Source: Heterodera schachtii (Eukaryota; Nematoda; Chromadorea; Rhabditida; Heteroderidae). From it: DNA of 64,000 nt. Below, one piece after another: positions 23,801 through 35,800 of this stretch. Numbering within the stretch: the stretch's first letter is position 1; each line of letters begins with the position of its first letter. Where the stretch lies: contig SIJG01000021.1 in NCBI GenBank assembly GCA_023374025.1, forward strand, positions 1,633,523-1,697,522, read 5' to 3'. Position numbers and translations under genes: made by a program. The notes beneath the pieces are model-generated. The model had not been told where the DNA came from, did no database searches, and saw only the letters and a program-made list of their open reading frames with translations.

Positions 23801-26800
23801 GCGCCGTTGCGCCGCTTCCCGACGCTGGACGCGCTTGTGGACTTTGCACGCGCGCACGCACTGCACGACCTGAAGCAGAAGGGCAAGCGCGTGCGCGAGC
23901 GGTTGCGACGCTGTGCGCAGAACGGCGGACTGAGCGGTGAATGTTTTTTTGCAAATTAATTTTTATTCAAATTTTATGTATTTAAAAAATTTTAATTGTT
24001 TTTTCGCACACTTAAAATTTCCTCCATTTTTCCCTAATTTTTTTTTGGGATGAATTTAAAAAAACTAAAATTTTGGGGCAAAATTAGTTTGGATTGTCCA
24101 TTTTAATTATTAATTCCTTCCGGCCTCCCATTTCAGCTCAATTGCCCTCCATCGGTCGCTATTCGTTTGCCATCACCGGATACGATCCCAACCAACCGAC
24201 GAAAACAGTACCAACAACAACAACAGCTGGGGTTTGCGTTTGAGGATTTTGGAGAGCTTTACTATCCGATTTTTGAAGAAAAATTTTTCCTAGCTGAAAA
24301 AATTAACAATTTTTTTCCCAAAAAATGTATTTTTTGTATAAATTTGCATCGGTTTTTTATAATATTTTACTAAAAAACAAAACAACAACCTGTTTTTTTT
24401 TTAAATTCCTGTTCAAATTGACATGCAAATATTCCAAAAAATTACGCCAAAATTTTTTTAAAAATTCAAAAACCCGCAAAAATATGCGTTTTTTGGTGAA
24501 AATTCTGTTAAAAATGATTAAAAAACCAAAAATTTTCCGACGCACCCATCCAAGACTAAATCATAGCATTATTCATATGCTGGAATTTTAATTTCTGTTA
24601 AATATTCACAATTTTTCATGGGTGGAGGTGGAGGGGTGGAAAATGTAAAAGTACCGACATTTTTAAAAATTTATTTTTTCAGAAATTATTCGGGCGGGGA
24701 TTGGAAAATGGAAGGCATCTAAATTTTTTAAACAATTAATATTTTTTAAATTTTTTAGTCGCCTCTGTCGCCGTCCGCGTCCGTTTCTTCGGCGCCCGGC
24801 GCCGTTGAGGCGGACGAGCGCTACGCGCGGGCGCTCGCCTCGGCGCAGGAGCGGGCGCAAATGTTCGACACGGGCACCGAAAATGTGCCGCAAATTGCGG
24901 AACAGTTGACCCTGTGGGACGCGCTGTTCTTCCGCGAACTGCGCCCATACCAATGCCAAGTGGGCGCAAAAAATAACAAAAATATATCAAATTTCTGGAG
25001 ATTTTAAAACATGGAATTTCTTATAATTAGCAATTTATATATATATAAAAAAAATTCCCAGAGGCCCAAATCGGCCTTGACAAAGTCCGATTAAATTGTT
25101 TCTAAAAGTTGATTTTTCATTTACGCGGTGGACGGAACGGTGCTATGACGTTAGTCAAAAACCATCAAATGAAAATATTTATTGATATAACTTTGCTCAA
25201 AAGCATCAAATTTTTAACTCTTTATATCATTAGATAGCCCTAAATGTTTTCTATTAGCCTACAAAATTTCCAAAAGTTTCGTTAAGTTTCAAGAAAGTTA
25301 TGACTAAAAATGTTCAAAAAAAACTTGGTTTTTGAGCTTCTCAGGTCATAACTTTTTTTAAACTTGATGAATTTTTTAAAAAATTTGCAGGATAATAGAA
25401 AACACTTAGGGCTATCGAAAAATATCAAGATTATTAAATTTGATCTATTTTAGACGAAATTGTGAATAATTTTCTCTCAAAAATTTTCCATTTGATGGTT
25501 TTTGACTAACGTCCCAGCACCGACGGAACTTGCCCTTTCCCGTCCTCCCCACTTTTAATACAGACCACAATGAGTGTCACGGGTTCGAGTCCTTTCCGTG
25601 TCATTTAAATTTTCGTGTGTGTGTGCTTTTTCATTTAATTTTTCACAGGGCGCAATTTGGGGGCGACGGCACAAAACAGGCAATGGTCCGGTGTACAGTG
25701 TCCGCGCAACGATTGATCAGGTGAACAGTTTGTTGGATTTTTGCACTTTATAATTATTTTTCTCGACCCAATGTTTATTTTATTTCCTAATTGCAATAAT
25801 TAACAGAAAAAAAAAATTTCAAAAAATTTTTTCTTGAAATTTTCTAAGAATTTTCTTATGAAAAATTTCTAGGTTTGGAAATTTTTAAAAAAAAAATTTT
25901 TCGGGGGGGGAACGACACGGGGGGAAATGAAGTGCACCCGAGGAAGAAATCAGTTGAAACTTGAACGAATTTCTTAACATACATGCACAAGGGGTGCGCC
26001 AGTCAGACTCCCATACGTCGGACGTTTGGCGCAGGGGGGGGTGCGCCAGGACCAATTTTTCTTACGTCGGCCCCTGTTTTTCCCCGGCGACGACTTTTTT
26101 TTTTTTTTTGCTATTTTGAACACTTTGTTTTTGGCGACCTTTTTTTTTTTTGGTATTCAAACCACCTTCTTTTTTTTTTTTGCGGCGCGTTTTTTCCAAA
26201 AAACTTTGTGAGAAGGGGTGGGGCGGTCCGGCGGTGCCGATAGGCGCCGCCGGGAAAAATTTTTCAATTTTTTATGGGTTTCGCTAAGGAAATTGTTCAA
26301 TTTTTTAATTTTTCGCCCTACGTTACGACCCACCCCACGACGACCCCTCCCTCGTTTACAGCCGCCCCCCTTACGACGCGGGGGGGGGGGGGGGTGCGCC
26401 GGCGCACCCCTTGTTAATGTATGTTTCTTAACAAAATTCCTTTAAAATTCCAGTTTTCTCCGTTGGCACCGCCGGACTCCAAAAAAGCCCTTAATTTTTT
26501 TTAATTGCCTTAAAAATGCAAAATTTGCCTGTTTTGACAAAATTCTTTTAACAAATTGCCTCCAAATTTTCAAAATTCTCCCCGGCCTCAAAAGTTTTAA
26601 AGGCCGCAAAAAAGTAGTCTCAACAGCAAAAAAAAAAAAAGAGTTGTCGATTTGCATGGATTGATTTTTGTAATTAATTTCTTTATTTTTTCAAACAGTT
26701 CAACGCGGTGTCCGAGCGTGTGATGACCAGCATTGTGTTGCCCGAGTGCCGGGCGGACCAACGGGCGCGCATTGTGGAGAAATGGGTGGAGGTGGGCGTG

Positions 26801-29800
26801 ACCAAATTAAATAATACAAATTTTTCAATGCGTGAGGGGGGGGGGGGGGGGGGGGTTCATCATCATTTTTTTCTTTTTTGTTGCGAAATTTGTCAAGGCC
26901 CAACATTGCACTAAAATGCCACAATTTCAGGCCGTATTTTTTTGATTTTTTTGGACTTTTTGTCAGAAAATTTTCATTTTTGGATTTTTTTTTGCAATTT
27001 TTTTTGTCAGGTATTTTTGCTCGAAAAAACCGCCGCGCTTTCATTTTGTAAATTTTATGTAAGAAAATACAAAATTTCATGGGTTAGTGCTTTGCTTTGA
27101 ACAGGCGTTGGTTGCCCCGGTGAAATTAAAAATGTATAAATTAAAATTTTAAAAAAATTTTCAGGTCGCCCGCGAGCTGCGCGCCCTGCGGAATTTCTCC
27201 GCGCTGAAGGCGACCATTTCCGCGCTGCAGTCCGAGCCGGTGTTCAGGCTGAAACAGTGCTGGGCATTGGTGTCCAAGTGAGGAGTACCACCAAAAGAAA
27301 ATCAGTGTTTAATTTCTGATTCTAAAATTGATCTACAGAAGAGAGAGGGAGAGTTACCGAATGCCGAAGAAGCCACGGAAATTTTTACCAAAACCCAAAT
27401 GAATTTGTTGGAAAAATTGCTGAATTTTTATTTTTCGGAAAAAATATTTTTGACAAGGACTGTCTCAGGCCAAGGTCCATACGACGGACGATTGAGACCA
27501 GGGGAGGGGGGGGGGGGGGAGGGGGTGTCTCGGGACCGAATTTTCATACGATGGCCCAATTTTTCTCCGGCGACGGACGACTCTCTCTTCTTTTCTTTTT
27601 TTTTTTTGCGGCGCGCTTTTTTCAAAAAACTTTTCAACGCCAGAACGAAAATGCAGGGATTTATAGTGGTATTGTGCCAAAAAGTGACAAAGTTTGCCAT
27701 TTTGGGGTCAAAATTTAAGTAATTTTTCCCATTTTTTCTTGGAAATTTAAATTGTTGATTTTTTTTCCGGCGTCATTTGGCCCTGCTCAACGAACTGCGC
27801 TCCATCTTCGAGCTGGACAGTGTGGACGGCGGTGGTGGTGGCGGGAAGCAAAAGGCACGGCACATTTTGGAGACGGAGGGCACCGCCAAAGTGTCGCCGG
27901 CAAAAATCGGCGGCGGTGGCCTAATGAATGGCGGCGCCGGAGGGGAAGGTGTGTGTGCTGGGCTGATTATGAGATGGGAAAGCGGCTTACTATAAAATAC
28001 ATTAATTTAAACTTTTTTAAAAATAATTTAGAGATCGGAATTAAAAAAACCCGGACCCTGAAATGACCAGGAAATTCCAAGAATGTCGATTTTTTGAAAA
28101 TTTAGTGATTTTTTTTGGAAAATTTGGGTGAGAGGCTAGGTCTGGGGGGGGGGGGGGTACCACCAAGGAAAATCTAAAATTTTCAGCAAAAATACTATTT
28201 TTTCCTTAAAAATTTCAGGTGGAGGGGCCTTGGGGGGGGGGTGGGCAGCGTTTTTTAAAATTTTCATTTCGGGGGGGGGGGGGGGGAATTCCCCCCCTTC
28301 CCCCCCCCCCTAGATACGCCCTTGGGGGTGGGGTACGTACCCCGCGTCGTACCCCCCCCCCCCCCCCCCCCCCCTGGGACCGTCCCTGCGGACAGGCCGG
28401 ACAAATAATCCTGTTTTAAGTTTTTAAAATATTTCGGGTTACAATTCTAACACAAATTCTCGATATTTCCAAAATTTGACAAAAGATTGGACCCACACAT
28501 TGACTCTTTTTTATGCAAAGCCCTCTTTTGTTAACGAATATGCATGATCAAAATTGTGCATTTTTTTGCAGCCTGTCGTCGTACCAAAAGTGACCTGAAC
28601 TTGGCGGTGACGGACGGCATTGAGCAGCACTATCATCAACCGCAACAACAGCAGGGCACCGTCCCATGGCTTGGCACTTTTCTGACCGATTTGGAAAAGT
28701 TGGACCAGGTATTAGTGATGTGATGAAGTAAATTTTCAAATTTCCAGAAAAAATTAGAAAATTTTTCTAGCGATGTTTCAAAATTTTATGCTGCAGTTTT
28801 TTTGAAAGGGAAGGGGGCGTCCCCTTTTTTTTCTCCTGAAAACCCAAATTTGGCGTGGTGCCTGCCGTTAGACAACCAATTTAGCCTAAAGAACATAATT
28901 TTTCATTAATTTTGACAGAACATATAACGAAAAATAATTAATTTTCAAATTCCATAGACGATTTTTAAAAAAATAAATAATTAAAATAAAGTTTTATTTT
29001 TTTAATTTTTGAAATTAATAAAAATGGAAAAACTGGCGGGATGATGGAGTTTGGTGCGGGAAAAGAAAAGCCACGATGCGATTGTCAAAAAGCAAAAACA
29101 CATCAGATTTTTACAAAAACTTGGTATTACAGGGAGCCCAAAACACAGTCAATTTTCTCCCGCGTTTCCCAGGCAAAATCGGTCGCAACCTTTTGAAAAA
29201 AAGGGGGGGGCGTTAGCTGCTTCGATGCCCGGGAGCAGCGGCTTGTGCCAGTATTTGCAATTGCATCACATCATACAATAATGCCAAAGTTGTTGTTTTT
29301 CCTAAACGCCTCCCTCCTCCCCTCACCGGCACAGTTGTACCCGGACATGACGCCGGACGGGCTGCACAACTTTGAGAAGCGGCGCAAGGAGTTCGAAGTG
29401 CTGGCCGAAATTCGTCTGTTTCAGTCCGCCGCCCGCTCCTACACCATCCAATTGGACCAGGCATTTTGCGTGTGGTTTCACTTTTTGCCGGCACTCAACG
29501 AGAAGGAATGGTCAGTCAGTTTGCTGAGTCATTCAACCAATTATCATTTTTTGCCTGTTCGCATATATGAAAAAGGGGGAACAGGACAAAATCACGCCGC
29601 CGAAATCACGCCGGGACAAAATCACGCCGCTAAAATTTTTTAAAAAATTTTCAAACCTAGAATTTTTTCAAGAGAAAATTCTTAGAAAATTTTTTTATAA
29701 GAAAATTTAAAGAAAAAAAAAATTTTGAAAAATTTTCAGCGATTTTTTTTTGGAATTTTATGATAAATTACTAAGTTTTTTTGAAAATTTCCAAAAAAAA

Positions 29801-32800
29801 AGTTTTTTTTCTTTGAAATTTTCTTATAAAAAAATTTTCTAAGAATTTTTTCTTGAAAAATTCTAGGTTTGAAAATTTTTTAAAATTTTCTAGCGGCGTG
29901 ATTTTGTCCCGGCGTGATTTCGGCGGCGTGATTTTGTCTCGGCGTTATTTCGGCCGGCGTGATTTCGGCGGCGGGATTTTGGCGGCGTGATTTCGGCGGC
30001 GGGATTTTGGCGGCGTGATTTTGGGGTGCTCCCGAAAAAGGGGGGTGGGGTCAACTGAAATTTTTGCAAAAAAAAAAAAATACTAAAAAATGGAGGAATG
30101 CAAAGGGATTTGAACCCTTGAATCGAAAGGGTCCGGCCCTGTGAATCGACGAACTTTTTTGTTTTTAAGAATGGTTTTTTTGCAGCGCGCTTTTTTTAAT
30201 TTTGAGATTTTTAGTGAATTTCATTAAAATTTGTTCAAGTTTTCCTCTTTCCCATCTTTGCTGGCGAATCTACCTCCCCCCACCTTTTTTACGGTTACCC
30301 CACGTTTGCGTCCCGGACATTACGCCCATGACATTTGCGCCCCGGACATTTGAGCCCGACATTTGCGCCCCGGACAAATGCGCACCGGACATTTGCGCTC
30401 TGGGCATTTGCGCCCCTGACAAATGCACCCTGGACAAATGCGCCCCGGACATTTGCGCTCATTAACTTAATTTTTTTCAATCCTAGATGGACTAAACAGA
30501 TTTAAAAAGACGATTGAAAGTGATTGTATGCAATAATTTTATCACAGCAAATTATTACAGAAAATTGCTGAATTAATCTATTTTTGATGATTAATGACTG
30601 CATATTCGCAAAAAATAATTGGGTAAAATAGGAGGAAATTTTTTTTATTGGGTATTTATTTAATTACTTCCTTAAACGACCTGCTCTGATAAAGTTTTTC
30701 AAATGGGCGGCAACAAAACTGAAGAGCATTTAAAAAAAGGAAACATTGCGAATCGGAGAAAGTTTTTACTGCCATTTAAAAATTTCTTTTGATAAAATTT
30801 AAATTATTTTATTGATTGATTGGTTGTCCATCAAATTAGTTAAAAAATCACAGTTTTCTTCCCAATCTTGTCATCCCTTCGCTACGCTCACCCGCAGAAA
30901 CTGCAGATAGCACACATAGCAGTATCACAATCTTTTTCTTGACACGGGGGTGGACATGAACCTAAAAAACAAAAACAAAATTTGTGCCTAAAATTGAACG
31001 AAAATGCCAAAAAAATTTATTTCATTGCTTCTAAAATGCTCACGTTTAAAGCGCAAAACAGTCAGAGAATGGTCGGCTTCGTTGTCCGCTTCATTAACCA
31101 TTGCCAAGTGTCCTCCTTGGCCATCTGCCGGTGCCGACTCGTTCAGTTGGGCCATCAAAACAACCAATAGCAGCAGAATAAGTGTCACCAAATTGGAAGC
31201 GGTGAAAAAACGGAGTAGCGACATTTTTTGCGCAATTAAAAATAGGGCTAGTAATTATGAGGTAATTAGTTAATGGTAAATTAAACGTAATTAATGGATG
31301 GAAAACGAATTTTTAAACTTTCTTTTATATTGGTCATTCTGTTGTTGACAAATTCATTTCTTCTTTTTTCTCTTATCAATTCGTACAATTATCAAAATTG
31401 CTGATTTCTTTTAATTTTTGATTAATGGCTGCGTATTCGCAAAAAATAATCGGCAAAATGTTTTATCTACAGCCATAAAAATTCTCATTCCATTACATTA
31501 ATTTGTTTTAACTAATTACTTCCTTAATTGTCTCTGATGGTCCGATTAAATGATCCATCTGCATAAATGGCCAAAACTTTCATCCGATTCCGGTGAGACC
31601 ATCTAGGCTTATTGTGCACATTTGGGCACAGTTTTGGGGATTAAAATTTAAAGCATTTATCCAATAAACTTAAAAAAAGAAAACAATTCTATCATTAACT
31701 AGCAGTTGTTAGACTTGAACTTTTTAACGCTTAAATACACTAAAAATGGGGGGGTGTCGACAAAAATTTTTATTAAAATTTTTTGGTGTAATTTTTTTTT
31801 GATTGATTGATGGCTGCGCACTTGCAAAAAATATTGGGCAAAATGGCAAGAAATTAAAAAAAAAGTATCAGGTTACGCATTTATTTACAGGCATAAAAAA
31901 ATGCAAAATTCTCTATTAATTCTTCCTTAATTGTCCCCCTATAAAAACATTAAAAAAAGAGAAAAAATCGAAAATATTTCTAGTTTTTCCAAAATTATTT
32001 TTATTTTATAAGATTTTTTAAAATTTTCTATTTGAAAAAAGTTTTTTTTTTGAGTTTTGAGGGTAAGCGATATGACGGGTGGTGGGGGCTATCTGCTCCC
32101 GTTTTCCCCTCCGTTTTTTCACCCCTTCTCATTTGCGGCATTCACTTATTATCTGTTGGTTGTTTTGATGGTCTAATTTAATGATTCGTCGGCGTGAATG
32201 GCCAAGTTTCATTCAAAGCTGGTAAGCCCAATCGAGACTTAAATACATCTAAATCTTTCAATTGTTTTTTTAAATCATTGCCTAACGACTAAAGATCGGA
32301 CTTTCGCTAGCACCAGGCGCCTGAAAAGGGTTTCTCTTCTTCACCCACCCAGACCAGGCACGGCGCCAGACCAGGCTAAGCCTGTTGCGCCTGGTAACCC
32401 CCTTTTTCGCGGGCGCGGCGTCTGTCCTGAATCTGTTCTTTCCAATCTCTAATAACGAACACAAAGAATTGCTAATTATAAATAGAATCTTTAATTGTTT
32501 CCTTCACAATTTAAACTTAGTTTTTTTTATAAAATCAAAATTCCTTTTCGAATTAGAAAGCGGATTTTCTTAAATTAAAAAAAAATTCTGTTAATTTGTT
32601 TTCCAAGACTCTGTCAAAGGAAATTCCTTGCACCTGTTTGGGCATGGGTTGGGTTGATGTTGTGGGTTCGAATCACACCGGTTGTTGGACTAATTAAATT
32701 TTTTTTCAACAAAATATTTAAAAAAAAAATTTTCACTATACAGTTTTGCACGCTCCATCGAGCTGGAGCCGCTGCTGATCAACAACAACTTCATTAACAC

Positions 32801-35800
32801 AGCAGCAGCAGCAACAATAACCACAACAATAGCAATTCGTCTGCTACATCAACGCCGGAGGAGGTGGCGGCGGTGCGTCGCCGCGGGGTCCGCGACGGGC
32901 TCAACATGCACTCGTTGGGCCGCTTTTTGACCGCATTTTCCACCGTTGGAGGTGCTCGCTGTCGGGAGCAGTTCTTCCTCCCTCCTTTTTCTCCTCACCG
33001 AATTTTTTTAATTTCAAACACAAATTTTTCAAAAAATCAGGATAATTTTTTTATAAGAAAATTCTAAGATTTTTCGAAATTTTTTTATAAAATATTCCTG
33101 AAATTTTATAAGAAAATTTCAAAAATCACTTTTTCAAAATTTTTTCTTGAAATTTTCGTAACACCCGCGAGTTTTTTTTTTGAGCAAGCGTCAAAAAGAA
33201 TCACTCTCACTCATACTCATCTATATTTTTTGGCATCGTTGTTATTTTTTGAATTCTAATTTTTTCAAGGCTCATCCAAAGACCTTGACAATGGCAGTCC
33301 ACAACGGCACCTGCAACAGCAATTTTCGGCCGACGGCATTGGCATGAATAGCGCTGCTGCTTTGCATCAACAGCGTCAATCATACAGTGGTGTGCAGTTG
33401 ATGAATACTAATTAATGCATTGATGAAGGATTGATGTGAATGCCATTCAGAACCGCCATATCCCTGTTTCAACAAATTTTAAATATGCTACAGATATGAC
33501 GAACATTAAATTAAATCCCGGGGTTTGGGCAGGCCCGTAGCAAAAAAAAAAACATTTCGGAGGGTGGAATCCGAAGAATTTTATTTTTTTCAATATTATT
33601 TTAATTTTGCCGCGCCGGGGAGAAGTGTAGAAATTTGTTTGTCGTTTTCCCAAAAAAGAATTATTTTTTGAAAAATTTGAAGTCGCAAAGAAGCCTGGTT
33701 TCTACGCGGAAACCCTATTTTTGTTAAAAAAAATTTTTAGGAGGAGTATTGTGATTGATATTTTTTTAATTTTAAATCATTCAAATCATTAAAAAATGTC
33801 TGCTATTCTCATTTTCACGTCCTTTTCTCAAAGGTGGTCGACGCGGTTCCGTCTGTGGCGCCTCAATAACGGACAACAACAGTTTTGTTGGTGTTGGCAT
33901 CGATTTGATGGACGGTGGGAGCAGTTTTTGTTGCAGCGTCGGCAGCACCGCCGGTGCGGCGACGCCAACAACCGGCGGTGCTTTTGGCGCATCGTTTGAG
34001 AAGAAAAAGCCGCCGCGGGGCGGTGCCGCGGCCATCGCTGGCGCCAGCGGTGGTGGTGCCGGGCGCAGTCAAAGTCAAGGCGCAAAGAAGGCGCACCGTG
34101 CGGCCGCTTCCGCTGCGGCATCGCGTCGAAGCGGCGGCGCCGCCGCTGCCAATTACGGTGCTGGCGCCGCTTCTGTTGCCCCATACGCCGGTGTGCCGCG
34201 TCGCAGCAACGCGTCACCGTCGCCGGCACGCTCAGCAGCGACTGGTGGCGGCAGTGTTCCGCCACCGTCAACGCTGCAACATCATCAACACGCGGGGGCC
34301 AACAATTATTGTTGCCACCATCGGCATCGTCTGTCCCAACAACCTCCGGCATCACCATCAACTGCCGCCTCCGCAAATCATTCTGGTGCGTGTGATGTCT
34401 CTGCCTTTTCATGCCGCTTGGGTTTCCGGTTCTCCGACTCGGGAAAGTTCCCGATTAATAAATTCGAAATGCCGAGATCAACATTTTTGACCCCTTTTTG
34501 AGGGATTTCGAGTTTAGTACAATTTGTCTTTTACAATAAGCTTGGCCTCATTTTCTCTGCGAGATTTCCTTCTCGAGTGCAGCACCAATGTTTCCTGTTA
34601 TCAATTATCTGTTTCCCTAAATTGCCCAATTTTCCGGAAAGATAATAAAAAGTAATTATTAAATTGGCCAATACGACGGCATTTGCCATATATCACCAAT
34701 TATTCAGAACTAGGTAATTTACAAATTCTTTTAACGATCAAAGCCGGGCTCTAAATTTTTTCAGCATAAAAAATTCATTTCCGTGTTAAGGAAGTGAGTT
34801 CGCTGCCCAGCAACTGCTGATGTTCCCCTCCTCCTCGTCAATTTTGTCTCCGTCGCCCGCGGCGTCGTCCGCCCGTTTTGTTGCCACGCCTCCGTCAGCA
34901 GCAACTCGTCGTCCCACCGACGCCTCCTCGCAATCGGCGACTGCAACAACAACGACTTCATCAGCATTGTCAGCCGTCTCCGGCGGGGTCGAATTTGGGG
35001 TGGGAAAATTTGTGTTTGTCAAATGAACGGCAGAAAAAGAAATCCAATTAAAAATCATTTTCTAATGGGATTTGGATGCTTTGTTTTTAAATGAAGTTCT
35101 GTATAGTTGGAAAATTTTATTTTTCACTTTTTAGGTTTCTAATTAAAATGTCTTTCCCGATATTTTTAATTTTTTTCATCTCCAATCTGCTCTTTTTCCA
35201 GCCTTCTCTGGTCTCCGTGATCTAGGGTTTTCGTCTCCGATCGCTCAAATATTTAAAAAAAAATTCTCCACATCCACTTCCGATAAATTGATCTAGGATT
35301 TCGTCCCTAATCTCCAAAAATTTTTAAAAGTTTCTTCGCCATCACCAACAACACACAGTTGGTCGGAAGATTTTAATTGGCCTGGTCCCCCGAAATTTCT
35401 GTCCCCAAAGGTCGGAGAGACCAAAGCTAATTAAAATTATTTCCAAAAATAATTTTTCTTTCCCCATTTTTGATTGATCTTTTGCGCTTGTACATACAAC
35501 GAAACACACATAAAATTACAAAAAATAGTTTTGCCTTTGCGGGAAACGGGAAAATGGTCGACGGACGGCCTTGGGCCGTGAAACTTTCTCACACATATAT
35601 AACGTGTATATATAATTAATTGCATAATTAGCGCGCGGTTGCAGAATTTTGCACGCACATTAATCACATTTAACAGCCCCATGAATTTGAGTGTGTGTGT
35701 GTTTTCTCCGTTGTCCCAATCTGTCGCTGCTCTGTAATACCGCCAATCACCATTTATAATTAGAATTTTTAATGATGGGTAAAAAAAAATTTTCGATCAT

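Noticed and set aside
26026..26243. Phe-rich frames near 26.1 kb
   Set aside because: Generated by T runs in the GC-tipped repeat.
30270..30480. Frames with repeated [14 protein letters not shown] or [13 protein letters not shown] words
   Set aside because: Translations of a 15-16-bp minisatellite, not a repeat protein.
33828..34490. Long antisense and alternate-frame ORFs over RGL exon 16
   Set aside because: Shadows of a GC-rich, low-complexity exon; the frame at 33834-34385 is the only one consistent with flanking splice phases.
34811..35080. Alternative frame for RGL exon 17 starting at the CCCAG acceptor (34811)
   Set aside because: It gives a frame without a donor in phase with the next exon; starting at 34791 after GTTAAG fits both neighbours.
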